Counted from the first letter of the stretch, positions 1 through 12,143 are shown. The stretch is DNA of 64,000 nucleotides from Tetracladium setigerum (GCA_031472005.1 PZJY01000009.1:2170001-2234000), one strand, 5' to 3'. Numbers and translations are program-made. Notes: generated from the letters alone by a model not told the origin.

Positions 1-2764
1 GACCCGTGGAGTCTCATTCCCCTCCGAGTCAGAAGTAGAATCCCAAGCTCCTGGCACATCAAGCCATCCTTTCCTCTTTTCACTATCCTGTAGAGTTGGA
101 GTGGGTTCTGAGATGGCAATTTCTGGGATATTATTCAATGTCGCCTGTGTTGGAGTAGGTAAATCGTCGTTTTCATCTGTAATCGGAGCTTTGGTTTGAA
201 GAATGGGACGGATTTCAGTATCCGAAGAGGAGTTTGATTGCGTAGACTCAACGGATCCCTTGACCTCCTCCGATTCAGCAATAACCGTTGGAGGGGTACT
301 GTTGATCACATCAAGACTGCTATCAGAATCCGACTGGTACCCAGAACCTTCTACCGTTGTAACCTGGGGCGGTAAAGGCTCACGGGATTTTGAAATGTTT
401 GCCACATTTTTGTTTGCCGAATCCTGGGCGAAGAGTGCTCCAACAACGTGATCGTTAGATTGACCCAAAGGACCATCCACAGCATCTTCAGTGTGTGTCG
501 TGGAGAGTGGCGACCGAATAGCCGATTTGGACTCTGCAGGCTCTGCAGGCTTAACTAAAGGTCGTTCCTCAACGTCACGATTCTTTCTCTCACGAACACT
601 TCCAAAAAATGGTAGTGCTGGTCTAGGTTTCATGACTACATCATCTTCTTCATCTTCTGTGACTGGCAGTTCCTTCTTTTTGCCTTTACCAATGCTATAC
701 CACGGCCTTTTACCCTCTTGAGGACTTGAAGCAACAGGCGAGTCTGTGAACATTGAAGGTGCTGCCTCGCCGACCGCTACATTCGACTCATCGAAGCTAA
801 CACGAACAGACTTCTTCCTTGGAACAAGTTGCTCTTCTGGTCCCCCAGGGCTGTTGGATGCTTCGCTGCCCTGAGTTGGCATAGGCGATGAGGTCCGGGA
901 ATTCGAGTGCTTTAATGCAGATTTTCGTGGCGATATTGATCTTGGCGGTGGTTGATGTTTGACCATGAGGTTGTCAGGAGTAGTGCTTCCGAACCGTGCA
1001 TTCCTTCCAGGACTGAGAGATGATACTCTCGCCCCACGTACGCTACCATTCGTGGCAAGCCCGTTGGATTCTGCCACTGGTTCTGACACTGTTTCCGCAA
1101 CTGGCTGCACCACTCGTTCTACAACTGGTTCTACGACTGGTTCTTCGACTGGCTCTTTGACTGGCTTTTCCACTGGCTTTTCCACTAGCTTTTCGACTGG
1201 CTCCTCAACTGGTTTTGCCACCGGTTCTGCCACCGGTTCCACAGTCTGCATTGACGGTGTTGCGTTCCCAATAATTGCTTGTCCCTCTGGCGAAAGTAAC
1301 GGAGCAGCCGCCAGAACATCCTTAGCATGCCCTCTTCCTGCTTTTGATCGTGGTAGTGGCGAGGGTGAAATATTGCGTTCCATAAGGCTCGTGCGCACAG
1401 ACAGTGCCATTGGCGGCTTTCGTTGTGGTGTATCATCTTCCTCCTCCTCGCGTTCTCGATCCTCTCTCACAATTGACGGTTTCTTTGCCAAATGTCCCTT
1501 TCTTGGTGTGTAGGATATCGCATCACTGTCGTTGTCCGAAGAGTTTTGCTGATAAGAACTTTGACTGCTTTCCGGCTCTCTGGTCGCAACCTTCTTCTTT
1601 TTCTTGGGCAGAGGGGCCTCTATCTGGGGTGGAGGGGCCGTATCATTAGGTATTGCAGGAAGTGGTTCCGCAATCGGGGCTTTCACCCTTTCAATTTCCT
1701 TCGATGGTTCTTTTACTGTCCGCTGTGGTGATTGTTGCGCCTTGGCCAAAAACTCATCTACCGCAGTCCCCCTTGGCCTCGCACCAACTGAGCCCTGTGT
1801 GAAATATGTTCCTTCTGAGCTACCCGGATCCCTCTTTTTCTTCTTCACTGGTTGGTTGGCTGCATCATATATCTTTTGCTGAATGGCGTGCACCTCATAC
1901 GCTGGTAAGAAACTTCGCGTGTTAGGATCGTAGACCAAACTCTGATTGTTAGGGGCTGTTATCCGTGGATTTTGCCTTAAATTTGAAGGAGATGTTAGCC
2001 TCTTCGTACTCGTCGGTGAGTTTGGCCTCGAATTCGTAGGATAAGAAAAGTTAACGGACCCTCGATTCCTCTCTGCACTTGTTAGCTCCGAATTATTTGA
2101 CACGACCGACCATTGCTCGGTTCTCCTAGATCCTTGGGGCTGCAGGCTGTGTCCTCGTCCATTGGGAGTTCTCGATGCGGGGGAGGAAATGCGCGCTGGT
2201 GCTTCTATACTGCTAGCTCGTTGATGGCCTCCGGATCGTATGTTGTCCGGAATCGCAGGAACCGGCGGCGCATTAGCTGCACTGGGAACTGGGCGTCCTG
2301 GGGATGGGTCGCGAAAGGTCCTCTCTGCCATAGATCCGGAGCTCAACCTGCGTTCCAACTGGGGCGTGCCACTTCTTTGCGATCCATTGATAGAACTTCC
2401 CACGGATGATGTAGAACCGGCCCTCCTGATAGTCCTCTTTGTTTGAACATCTGCGACTGATGTAGGTGTCGTAGGCCGGGCCTTGAGAGCAGCTGCCGCT
2501 GCTGCTGACGAGAGCGAAGTAGTTGAATCGCGATTCCTCAGGAAGGCAGACGTAGCCGCTGTTGTCGCCGCTGGGTTGGCTGTGGATCGATTGAGAACCT
2601 GCGTGAGTAGATGTCAGTAGGCAGTTCACCTAGAGCTGGGATGTGCCAGTGTGCGGATTCTTGTTGTTTTCACAATGCGACCGAGTCTATCCGCAAGCTC
2701 CCCAGAATGAGATGACAACACGTACCGGATTCGACACCGGTCTTTTCCTTCTACTCCCGAACAT
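1..2764 (-). CDS. large disordered protein, 5' portion (runs off the left edge)
   Basis: I do not recognise this gene. Translation starts at 2764 in exon 1 (2764-2726), which encodes 13 residues beginning MFGSRRKRPVSNP. A 127-nt intron follows (2725-2599, donor GTACGT, branch TACTGAC, acceptor CGCAG). Exon 2 then stays open without a stop from 2598 to base 1, so at least about 879 residues lie in the window and the C-terminus is missing. The protein is rich in Ser, Pro, Ala and charged residues and has no globular domain, signal peptide or membrane segment that I can see. Islands that look conserved are SLVYDPNTRSFLPAYEVHAI near residue 225, followed by a Lys run, and RKKSVRVSFDE further on. 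Basic tracts (KKKKK) suggest nucleic-acid binding or nuclear location, but that is inference. A run of EPV/KPV repeats lies near the middle. The intron phases agree, which supports the model strongly. Confidence 0.85.
1078..1248 (-). repeat. degenerate PV-dipeptide repeat inside the disordered protein
   Basis: On the coding strand this stretch reads as about 14 imperfect units of the form [E/K]-PV-x-x, for example EPVAEPVAKPVEEPVEKLVE. At DNA level the unit is 9 to 12 nt, built on ACTGG(T/C)T on the plus strand. It is a coding minisatellite that probably varies in length between strains. Confidence 0.8.
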
Positions 2765-5245
2765 GGCGACTGTGTAGGCCCCGTGACTGTAAAACCTCTG
2801 TCAACTCGGGACTAATGAGGTTGCTATTGCATTTGAACGCAAAAGGTATTGAAAGATGTCGCGATGGAGGTCGGGAGATGGAAGATGACGATAGGCGTTG
2901 CTGCTGGTTGGCTCTTTAGGCGAAAAACCTGCTGGGATTCGCGCTGCACCGAAGGTCTTTGCTTGGGACGGCAATGCGAGGTGTGTTGGTTGTTTATGCG
3001 ATAACAGAGCTCGATATTGCTGACCCAGGAACAGCGTCAGCTGTAACTATTCACATAAGTCGACGGACAGTGGTGAAGATTTGCAATGATGTTGAGGTAG
3101 CGTGTCTTGTTTGTCTGGTCGATCCCCGGGTACCTCAGCATTTCCTGCTTTCCTAGTGTGTCTAGCAAGAAGCAACTAAATGGTCCTAGAGCAACTCAAT
3201 TCATGACAAGCACAATACTCGCTTGTAAATCCCGAGCTCCAAGCTATTCAGAACACGTTTAGTCTTGTCAAGGTCGATGCTGGTTGGTAGTTGTGTGTTG
3301 TCTAAAGTCGTAGCCAAAGCCAGAGCCAAGCCAAAGCGGCACCAAGAACAATGAAATAATGGAGCACCTTCGTCATCACCGCAATGTTTCTTCTTATTTC
3401 AGACTCTGTTTGAGTGTACGAGTAGTGTTAGAGTGTTAGAGACAGCGAGCGAGTTTGGAGTATGAAGCTACGAGGTATCTGAAACCGGTTCATCTCGTGA
3501 TAGATGCAATCTCTCTCACTCTCTCTCTGCGTCGCTTGATGTCTGTCAACTTTGGCATCGTCAATTCGCATCTTTGCTTTGGCATTCATTACCTTGAATT
3601 CAAATGGTCCCTTTATCGCGAGGAAGTCATGCGGCTTGAACTCTGATAAAGTCAAGCCACACCATGAGGATAGATGCGGTTGATGACGTATGGAAGCAGC
3701 ATGTGGCTGGTGTACGGAAGGAAGATGAAGAGTCAAACTCTAATGTTGTACAAGTAGAACACAAAATGATGAAGCAGCAGTAGTAGTGAAAGGACGAAGT
3801 CGTACACAGTAGTACAAAGGGTAGGGGAGAGATGAAGAGATGCCTGTTTTGTGCTCTCTGCAATCAATCCACAACGTTATACCTCCGTACGAAGGAATCG
3901 CTTTGGAGCTGAGCAGATAGCGAACGAAGCAAGGAAGAGATTTGTCGCATTATTGCGTCTGGTGTTAAAGGCAGAAACAAAGGCATTCTTGTCATCTCTG
4001 AGGGAAATAAATAAAGCCTCAACCTCTGTCACATCGCTCCAATACTATATGTATGTGCCCAGGTGAAAGAAATAGAGATATTAAGCTTAATACGATACCC
4101 ACTGTACCCTACCTACACAAAGGCTGACGAGTGTCAGCCAGCACAACATCTTGAAATCCCTCATCAGGTAGAAATTCGAAGCGAATGTAAGCCTCAAACA
4201 TCCAACAACCAGAAATACCATTTCCATCTATTGATCGACTCCACCTCCACCCGTCCCAGGATCTACGTATCCGCGTACTCGTTCGCGTAGAGATTCACTT
4301 CTGTAAGTCCACGTAACGTATTCATCCGACCAACACGACGGTCAACGGCGGTCACACACTGCCACCACCGACCCCGAAGCTTGTTCGGGCTTCCCCAACC
4401 AATCACGACCAGCCCTGTTGCATAAGCCAGCCAAAGCCACGGAGGTCGGGAGGTGTTTCGACTCCGCCCGATGGGGGTTCCTGTCAGCCATCAGAGGAAA
4501 AGTCGGAAAATGGGTGCATTCACATGCATCCTGGCGCCTCCTCTACTCGAGTACGGCCGCAGTGCTGGGAAGGCAGAAAGGGGACTATGTGATGGGTTGT
4601 GCGATATAAGGATTGATGGCTTTCCCTTTTCATTGTCTCGATTTATTTGAATCAGAACAAACAGAACAGACAGACAGATCAATCAGATCACACAGAGAAT
4701 CTCGAATCCAACCAATTCCAGAAACAAATCTCTTGTCCATCAAAAAATTCCACTCATCTCTTTCCACCAAAAACCCAAAACCCCCGGAAGAGCGAATAAC
4801 AGCAACAATATCACTCATCTTTTGCCTCCTCCCCTCCCACCAGAGAGTCACAGTCACAAGGGATCACAAATCATAAATCATCCCTTCCCCTCATCGAGTC
4901 ACGAACTCTACCTTCCACATACTCTATTCGGAAACCCACGGAAATTTCAAAAGTCCGAACCATCACATTCTATACGCCATTATTCACCACACTCAGGACC
5001 ACTCGGCCATTTCGAACGGACTCGACGGAGGAAAGAAACGTATCTCGCATTCTTCACGATACTCAAAATTACATATATTCTCCCATCAACCCACACAATT
5101 TCAAAAACACAAAAGACATCCAGCAAAGCAAAACCCAACAGAGAACCATCCAATTCAGAGAAAGGTATCTAATCCATCTACTGCCTACCTCACACACAAC
5201 CAAAAACCAACAACGAGAACAAAGACAAAACAAACAACCGCAAAA
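2765..5245. other. divergent intergenic region without a recognisable gene
   Basis: About 2.5 kb lies between the disordered-protein start and a small plus-strand gene. It holds only short, low-complexity open frames on both strands, with CT-rich and TC-rich tracts near 3490-3530 and A-rich sequence from 4680 to 5240. It probably carries both promoters and 5' leaders. I see no RNA gene or repeat. Confidence 0.5.
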
Positions 5246-5518
5246 ATGGTATCTCGATCATCATCATCCTCATCATCACCATCAATCTTCTCCACCCCTA
5301 AACGCCAAAACACATGTTCTTCCACCACCACATCCCGCTCCTCATTCTTCAGCACACGATCCACCTCATCGACTCTAAGTTCCAAGACCAGTGCGCAGAA
5401 GGGGAAGAAGGGAGAAGAGAGTGAGAAGAGTATCAAGACTGGATTATTACTTGTTCTTGGTGTTGCTGGGGCTGTGACGCTGGTTGAGTGGGTGAATGAA
5501 GGTGATTTTTGGATGTAG
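5246..5518 (+). CDS. small single-pass membrane protein, 90 residues
   Basis: I do not recognise this protein. The start lies in a good fungal context (CAAAAATGG). The first 50 residues are almost all Ser and Thr with basic residues and would be a poor membrane insert. A short Lys/Glu-rich stretch (KKGEESEKS) follows, then one hydrophobic segment (KTGLLLVLGVAGAVTLVEWV, about residues 65-84), and the protein ends six residues later with GDFWM. A basic, Ser-rich N-terminus before a single helix could suit a mitochondrial or tail-anchored membrane protein, but this is inference. There is no intron. The frame could be fortuitous; the start context and the clean hydrophobic segment argue that it is real. 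Confidence 0.5.
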   Translation: MVSRSSSSSSSPSIFSTPKRQNTCSSTTTSRSSFFSTRSTSSTLSSKTSAQKGKKGEESEKSIKTGLLLVLGVAGAVTLVEWVNEGDFWM

Positions 5519-6639
5519 CAAGGATAGGGATAGGAGAGAATAGAGTGGGAAGGGAAGAGATGAGATGAGATTCGCTTGATGATCGATCATACATGATACC
5601 CCGGGTTTGGAATTTTTTGGGGAGTTCGGGATACCCAACCCACTGTGGGAATACGGCACAGTACCTCAATCGAGGAGAGAAGATACAGTCTATATAATAA
5701 AAAAATATGAAAAATCACAAACATACACACACATACATTCTCATATTCTATTTTCAATTGATCGCCCCATTCACTCTCTCAGTGACAGACACAGGCAGAT
5801 ATGTATAATGAGCCAAAAGTCCAATAATACCTACCTAGGTACCTACCTCGGTACAGTACAGTCAGATACAGAAGTAGTGGCAAGCAAATCATATATAACA
5901 AAGGAAAAAACTTTCGAAAAAAAAGAAGAAGAAAGCACTCGGAAACTGTAGTACAAAGGTACTCCGAGAAGAGAGAGACATCGACATCTAGAACCTTGAT
6001 CGGAGGGGTCGGAGAGTCGGAAACTTCGGGCGCTGGTCACGCCTCTCTTTTCTTTGCAGGGTCCAATTTTCAAAGAGCCGTTGTGATGAACGGTAAATTA
6101 TTATTTATAGATCCCTACCTTATGTAGTCCTGAATTAGTCAGAGCCAAAAGACTTGGACCATTACTGTATCTGGTCGAAAGATTGATTAGATTATGTGTT
6201 TTTATGAGAGTTTGATGTGGTTGAAGTTGGCTAGGGAGGGGCCTCTGGCGGCGGCGGCTTGTCTGACTGAAACAAGGATGGATGGAGATGACTCGACTCT
6301 GTTTGGCCTGGCCGATGTTGATTGATTGACACCAGGAAACCAAACACACAAGTTCTTCCAATTTTCAACTAAAGGACGTCCAGATGAAAAAAAAAATTAA
6401 AAATTTAAAGCGATTTTGGGGCAAAGAAGAGTATACGATTAAATAAATCAATAAGGAAGGGTGTCAATCAATCAGGTATCAGCCATCCAACTGCCCAGGC
6501 CCCAGGATTGGTCAGTCCTTGCTTTGGCCCACACAATCCACCACACGAAAAACCCTCCGAGCTCCCCTCCCCACTTCACTTTTTTTCTTCTTCCAATATA
6601 TCCCACAATACGTCTTCTACCTGCCAAGAAATTCAAATT
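5519..6639. other. intergenic, AT-rich, nothing recognised
   Basis: This stretch holds short frames only, with several A-rich tracts (5690-5720, 5900-5930, 6390-6410). It is bounded on the right by a tRNA gene. No conserved element is visible. Confidence 0.5.
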
Positions 6640-6743
6640 GTCGTGATGGCAGAGCGGTCTAATGCGATAGACTAGAATCGGCTTTCAGCTGTTCTAAGTT
6701 ATCTATTCTCTTCGGAGGCGTCGGTTCAAATCCGACTCACGAC
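6640..6743 (+). tRNA. tRNA-Ser (anticodon AGA) with a 23-nt intron
   Basis: The cloverleaf folds completely. A 7-bp perfect acceptor stem pairs GTCGTGA with TCACGAC. The D-arm carries the A box TGGCAGAGCGG, and the T-arm GTCGG/CCGAC carries the B box GGTTCAAATCC. The anticodon stem ATAGA (6667-6671) pairs with TCTAT (6702-6706). The loop reads C-T-AGA-A, and an intron (6678-6700) sits in the canonical place after position 37. The long variable arm CTC-TTCG-GAG fits a type II tRNA, and the anticodon AGA makes it serine (UCU codons). The base after the acceptor stem is T, where eukaryotic tRNA-Ser normally has G73. Confidence 0.92.
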
Positions 6744-7194
6744 TTTCATTCATTTAATTTTTATTTTTGCATTTTTTTGGTCTTCTTTTGGACGTTTGGA
6801 GGGGATGATGATGATGATGATTGTATTGAACGTCCGCCATGATGCATGGATGATGACTAAGAACCCTACGATCGAAAAGCAGCAGCATGGGCTGTCACCT
6901 GATGCATTCCCAAGAGGCCATCACGTGCTCGCCTTCACAATCCCAAACAATCAATCTACCAGCTGAACCGAGACTTCCACAAATACAGCTTCTACAACCT
7001 CAACAACCTCTTCTACAAAGCCTCTCACAACCTCCCATGAACCTCTCCTACGCCTTCTTTTAACTCCTCCTCTACCTCCCTCTTCTCTTCCCATCTTTTC
7101 CGGAGGCCCAACGGCCCCACGGCCTTTTATTCGTGAGTCGCCCCTCGCATTGCGCATCTTCTCACATCGCACCACCTTCAGACCCTGCCAAGCT
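6744..7194. other. tRNA 3' flank and phytochrome 5' leader
   Basis: T-rich tRNA trailer sequence is followed by a pyrimidine-rich stretch (6960-7130, many CTTCT and CCTC motifs) typical of a fungal 5' leader. The first in-frame ATG of the phytochrome gene follows. No other gene is visible. Confidence 0.5.
6758..6762 (+). terminator. RNA polymerase III terminator for tRNA-Ser
   Basis: This is the first run of five T residues, 15 bases past the mature 3' end. Longer T runs follow at 6764-6768 and 6772-6778. Fungal Pol III stops at such runs on the non-template strand. Confidence 0.6.
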
Positions 7195-10100
7195 ATGGAA
7201 TCTGTCCACGGACCTCAGGAGACTCTCGCCCTCACATCGCTTCACCGTGGCGAAGACAACGCATCCACAAGCCACATTCAAGATAAGGAGTCTGGCGTCT
7301 TGCTCAGAATTGAGAGAGTTTTTCCCATCCGTGTCAATGTTTTTACTAGTAAAGAAGCCGTCCAACGTAGGCAGAAATCCGCGGCTTACACCGCTAACAG
7401 CAGGCTAACGCCTCGCAATCCATAGCTCCCTCCACGCCTGTGCTTGAAGCTGACCATGGTATTGCCAGTGCCACGCCCAAGATAACCTCTGGTAAAAGTG
7501 CTCTACCCTCGGAAGAGCCGCTGAGCCCTTTGGTGCCGTTAGTTGCTATACACCCTCTTCTGGAAAGATTGCCATCCTCAAATCAACGATGGTTGACCAA
7601 TAAGTATGAAAACATCCCTGGACATGGTTTTACTGCTTCTGTGCCTCCGCTAGTCGCTCCAAAGATCTACCGTTGTGAGGATGAGCCAATTCACATTCCT
7701 GGAGCCATCCAGCAATTCGGTGCATTAATCTGCCTGCAAGAGACCCAAGGCGTGTTCCTCGTCAGAATAGTTAGTGATAACTCGGAGAATGTAGTCGGTG
7801 TTGAACCGGAAGATTTGTTTGGTCTTCGCTGCTTCACCGATCTTCTAAGCCACCATGACAAGAAGGAATTCATCCTCCGCTACAGTGCGCTTCGACGGGC
7901 CTCGTTATCGCGCCATCCTGATGTCTTCCAAGTTTCATTGACATCGTTGCGCGGTGTCCCGATACCCCTTTACTGTGCTATGCATATTAGAAAGGAAACG
8001 GGACTAGTGATTTGCGAATTTGAGTTGGAGCAGGACCTCTTCAATCCGACCAGTCTAGCTATCAGTTCTCTACCCGACAAGCCTATCCAAGTCGATGATC
8101 ACCAGGCAACATCGGCTGAGCGCCTCTTATCTACAACAAGTCGAAGTCAGCCTCTGCATGCTTTACAGATTGCCCGTCAAAGTTCGCGACCACTTTCCTC
8201 GATGGATTTGTTCCAAATTCTTTCGGAAATTCAGACTCAATTGGGAAGCGCCACTGAACTTCCAGATCTTTTGAACAGAATAGTAGGCTTGGTCTATGAA
8301 TTGACGGGCTTTCACCGTGTCATGGTTTACCAGTTCGATGAAGATGCTGCTGGTAAGTGGCTCACCTTTTCTAACACTCTATTATTCTTCCTACCAAGTC
8401 GGTTTGGTCAAACGAGACTTGCTGTTTTATGCCTAATTGCATCATCGAACCTGGCGCTTGCTTTATACCATTACCAATGAGATGATTCCAGGACGCTAAT
8501 TCTCATTTGTAAGGTTCTGTTGTTAGTGAGATGGTCAATCCATTGGCTTCAGGCGACCTCTACAGAGGACTTCATTTCCCTGCATCTGACATCCCAAAAC
8601 AAGCTCGTGACTTGTACTTGAGTAATAAAATTCGAGTTCTCTACAACCGAGATCAGGAAACATCTCGACTCATTTGTCGCGAGTTTGAAGATGCCAAGAC
8701 GCCACTGAATCTCGAGCACTCCTATCTCCGGGCAATGAGCCCCGTCCATCTTAAATATCTTGCAAACATGGGCGTGCAGGCTAGCATGTCAATTTCACTA
8801 GTCGTCAACCAGAAGCTTTGGGGTCTTATCAGCTGCCACAACTATGGTACTGGTATGCGGATATCTTTGCCTATGAGAGAAGTCTGCCGTGGGCTCGGAG
8901 ACATCGCAAGCAGCAACGTGGAAAAGCTGCTTTACGCGTCTAGGATTAAAGCCCGAAAACCATTAACGAATCCCGCACCCAAGGCATCACCCTTCGCATA
9001 CATCACTAGCTCATCAGCAGACCTTCTCAATATGTTTGGAGCTGACTTCGGATTCCTCGTGATCAAGGACGAAGCAAGGACGATAGGAAAACTGGACGGT
9101 TATAACCAATGTATCGTACTGCTGCAGTATATTCGACAAAAGTCCTTCAACACAGTTTTCAGCACCCACGCTATCGATAAGGATTGCCCTGATATCCACT
9201 ACCGCAAAGATGTTCAACCTTTGTCTGGAATGTTAGTCGTCCCACTAGCCACATCTGGCTCCGAGTTTCTTGTCTTCCTGCGGAAGGGCAAAGCAAAAGA
9301 GGTCCATTGGGCAGGTAACCCGTACGACAAAGACAAAGTCCCCGGTACCAACTACCTTGAGCCTCGGAGCAGCTTTAAAAGGTGGAGTGAGAGTGTGATT
9401 GGAACGAGTCGAGGGTGGACAGAAGACGAAGGTTCGCAACCGATTACTGTGTTCACATGTATTTGAGTGGCGCTAATTGTTGTAGTTGAATCCGCGACAG
9501 TACTGATGACTCTTTATGGTAGGTTCATTGAGGTTTGGCGTCAAAAGGAGGCAATTGTCCAACGGAACCGAATGACACGACTCCTTATCAGCAATGCAGG
9601 ACACGAAGTGAGAACTCCTCTGAACAGCATCATCAACTACCTAGAAGTAGCTCTTGAGGAGCAATTGGACGATCGTGCAAAACACCACTTGCGGAAATCA
9701 CTAGAGGCGTCGAAATCTCTGGTTTCTGTGGTCAACGATTTATTACGGCTCACAGAAGCTGAAGGGGGAAATTCTACAGCCTATGTGGACAACGTTGATC
9801 TGAGATCTATGACTTCGGAAGTGGTCACCTCGTTCAAAGATGAGTTGGTTAGGAAACACCTGAAGATTGACGTTCAACATGAGGAATCTCTTCCACAAAT
9901 CGTGAGATGCGACCCTAGTGGACTCAGGCAAGTGCTCCTGAACTTGCTGGCCAATGCCATTCAGAACTCTGAGAAAGGTTGCATCTATATCGGCCTGAGT
10001 AAAGTCTCAACGCCAGATTGCGATCTTGCGATCCAAGTTTTTATAAGAGACGAGGGTGTGGGACTCTCGGAACCGCACTTGGACAGTATCTTTCGGGACT

Positions 10101-11136
10101 TTGAACAGATACTTGAAGATGATGTTGTTATTCCTACTGATCCTCCAACCGCGACGGAGAGCCTGGGCTTAGAGACACTTCAAATTGGATTAGGTCTTGC
10201 GACTGTCGCAAGGTTTGTTCGACTGAACCATGGTCAAATACACATGTCTTCTGAAGGCGCAGGGAGGGGAACAACTGTCTTGGTAACGTTTCCATCCCGG
10301 GAAGCCACTAAAGTCAAGTTTGCATCATTATCGCTTCCAACTCCACCAGCGGATGGCTCTTCTGAAACATCGGAAGACTGTGTAAGTCCACCGTCTGCGG
10401 AGTGTGAAGTTATCGTAGCATCTCCGAATCTCGATGAAATTATCGGTGTCGCATCCCCGAATCTAGATGATATTAGTAGTAACGCATCCCCAACCCCGAT
10501 AGAGTCACCTGATCCGCTTCTCGCCAGTGAATCTCCCAGTTACTCAACTCACCAACGGTACCCATTCCCGATACTTTCTGCGCCAGATGGTTTGCCAAAA
10601 CTCAACATTTTGATTGCGGAAGATAATCCGCTTAACAGTCGTCTCTTGGAGACTCGATTGGTAAGAAGGGGTTATACCACCAAGGTAGCAACTGATGGCA
10701 GTTCATGCTTTGAGATTTTCAAAAGTGATCCTAAAGCATTCGATGCTATTCTCATGGATATTCAGGCATGTCTTCCTCTCCATCTCTTGTCAAAAATTCA
10801 GTGCTACGTCGAAACGCTACTAATTCATCACAGATGCCTCTTCTAGCCGGTGACAAAGCGACAGTTCTAATTAGAGAGTTTGAGGGCCAAGCAGCAATAA
10901 TTGATTTTCCCTCCGGCGCAGTGGCACACGGACGGATTCCGATCATCGCAGTGTCAGCTTCTTTATCAGAGAGCCGCGTCCACGAATACGTCGAAGCTGG
11001 CTTCGACGGCTGGATCTTGAAGCCGATTGACTTTAAGAGGCTAGAGGCCATTCTCGCCGCAGTTCGAGACAAGGAGACGAGAGCGGCTCTGCTCTATGGC
11101 AACGGCCACTGGGATAAAGGTGGATGGTTTAGGTGA
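7195..11136 (+). CDS. phy: fungal phytochrome, hybrid histidine kinase
   Basis: This is a red/far-red photoreceptor kinase of the FphA type, about 1187 residues from five exons: 7195-7330, 7426-8352, 8514-9431, 9486-10765 and 10834-11136. All phases fit. The N-terminal PAS domain (about 120-240) carries the bilin-attachment Cys129 in YRCEDEPIHIPGAIQ. The GAF domain (about 265-435) carries PASDIP with Asp380, and a PHY domain follows to about 640. The kinase has the H-box GHEVRTPLNS (His700), N-box LANAIQNSEKG and G-box DEGVGLS. The receiver has the phospho-acceptor Asp1085 in MDIQMP and the conserved Lys in LKPID. As in known fungal phytochromes, it should autophosphorylate and pass phosphate internally, probably on to a histidine phosphotransfer protein. 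The start at 7195 is the first in-frame ATG, and exon 1 contains the family-like motif RVFPI. The last intron has a GC donor. Confidence 0.95.
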
Positions 11137-11760
11137 AGGAGGATGTTTCCCAGTTTTTTTCTTTAAGTATTCGTTTGATGATACACTCAACACAATCACG
11201 GCTGGGTTTCTGCGTTTTTGAATCGTGTAATATCGGAGAAAAGACTTGGAGTCTCCAAGATCAGGGGATCTTGTTGCGCGTAGTTCAGTGGTGGCATTTA
11301 TTCGAATATACGACCGACATACATAGGTCAAAAGGGATATTGAGTCCATGCACATAGCACGTATAGTACATTATTCTGTACATATGTTATGTTTAAATCC
11401 AAAAAAAAATTGAGAATCAATACATGTCTCTGCATTTCTCCCATTCTTGGTACCCTTCGACGCGATTATCCCTCATCCTATATTTCATCATTACGGTCTT
11501 CTCATTCACGTTGAACACCTACGTACTTCTGACTTGTCGTACACTTACTTGCCCACGTACGAGCTAGGGGCATCGCATGTTGAAGAAAAGCTGAAACGAA
11601 ACTTCAGGAGTATTCTACACACTCTCTCACCAGAATTCTAGTTTTGGTCATATTCTAGTTGATCGAGAGTTGTTGGTAGCACTCAGATGAGTCGGTGATA
11701 AGCTATCAGGCCAGGTTTTAGTCTTTTATTATTGTCTACGCAGTTTCTCTTAAAGTAATT
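11137..11760. other. phytochrome 3' flank, nothing recognised
   Basis: AT-rich sequence with several possible poly(A) regions around 11380-11420. The short frames have no coding character. Confidence 0.5.
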
Positions 11761-11841
11761 CTTAGGAGCTACTAGGCTCCTAAGACCTAAAATACTCCTG
11801 AGCCCTCAGGCTCTTAGCCCCTCACGTGATCCTGGGATCAC
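11761..11841. repeat. cluster of three perfect short inverted repeats
   Basis: Three hairpins lie within 81 bp: CTTAGGAGC/GCTCCTAAG (9-bp stem, 6-nt loop, 11761-11784), GAGCC/GGCTC (11800-11813), and GTGATCC/GGATCAC (7-bp stem, 2-nt loop, 11826-11841). They sit directly before the LTR-like sequence and may belong to the same element. The function is unknown. Confidence 0.7.
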
Positions 11842-11844
11842 GAT

Positions 11845-11996
11845 CGTAACAGGGGTTAATGAGCGGAAAATCCAGTTTCGCTGGCCTAACATATAAGTAG
11901 GGGCTCCTCCGGAGTCCTCTTTTCGTCACTTGGTATAAAACTAAAGGCATGATATATTATACACAATCCTAAGAGGATTCTGTATTAGGAGTTACG
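11845..11996. mobile_element. solo-LTR-like relic
   Basis: The 152-bp segment is bounded by short terminal inverted repeats CGTAAC and GTTACG, which would become TGTAAC/GTTACA, the usual retrotransposon LTR ends, if one terminal base was mutated. Inside are a TATAA-like box (ACATATAAGTAGG) and CT-rich sequence followed by a short direct or inverted motif, as in Ty3/gypsy LTRs. I find no convincing target-site duplication and no reverse transcriptase sequence nearby, so the assignment rests on layout only. Confidence 0.4.
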
Positions 11997-12143
11997 TTTT
12001 CGTATGTGACTTGTCCCATGCGAGTAGCGATTTCATCACCATCACCGCCTTTTGCTCTCAAGCGCGAAATGTCAGGGATGCGATTATTTGATTGGTTGGC
12101 AGAATAAGGCGGTAAGACACTTTAAGTTGTCATCCTGTGAACT

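Noticed and set aside
959..1513. Plus-strand Thr/Gly/Ser-repeat frame resembling a wall protein
   Set aside because: It is the antisense reading of the PV repeats in the minus-strand disordered protein, which has a spliced start and 2.6 kb open frame.
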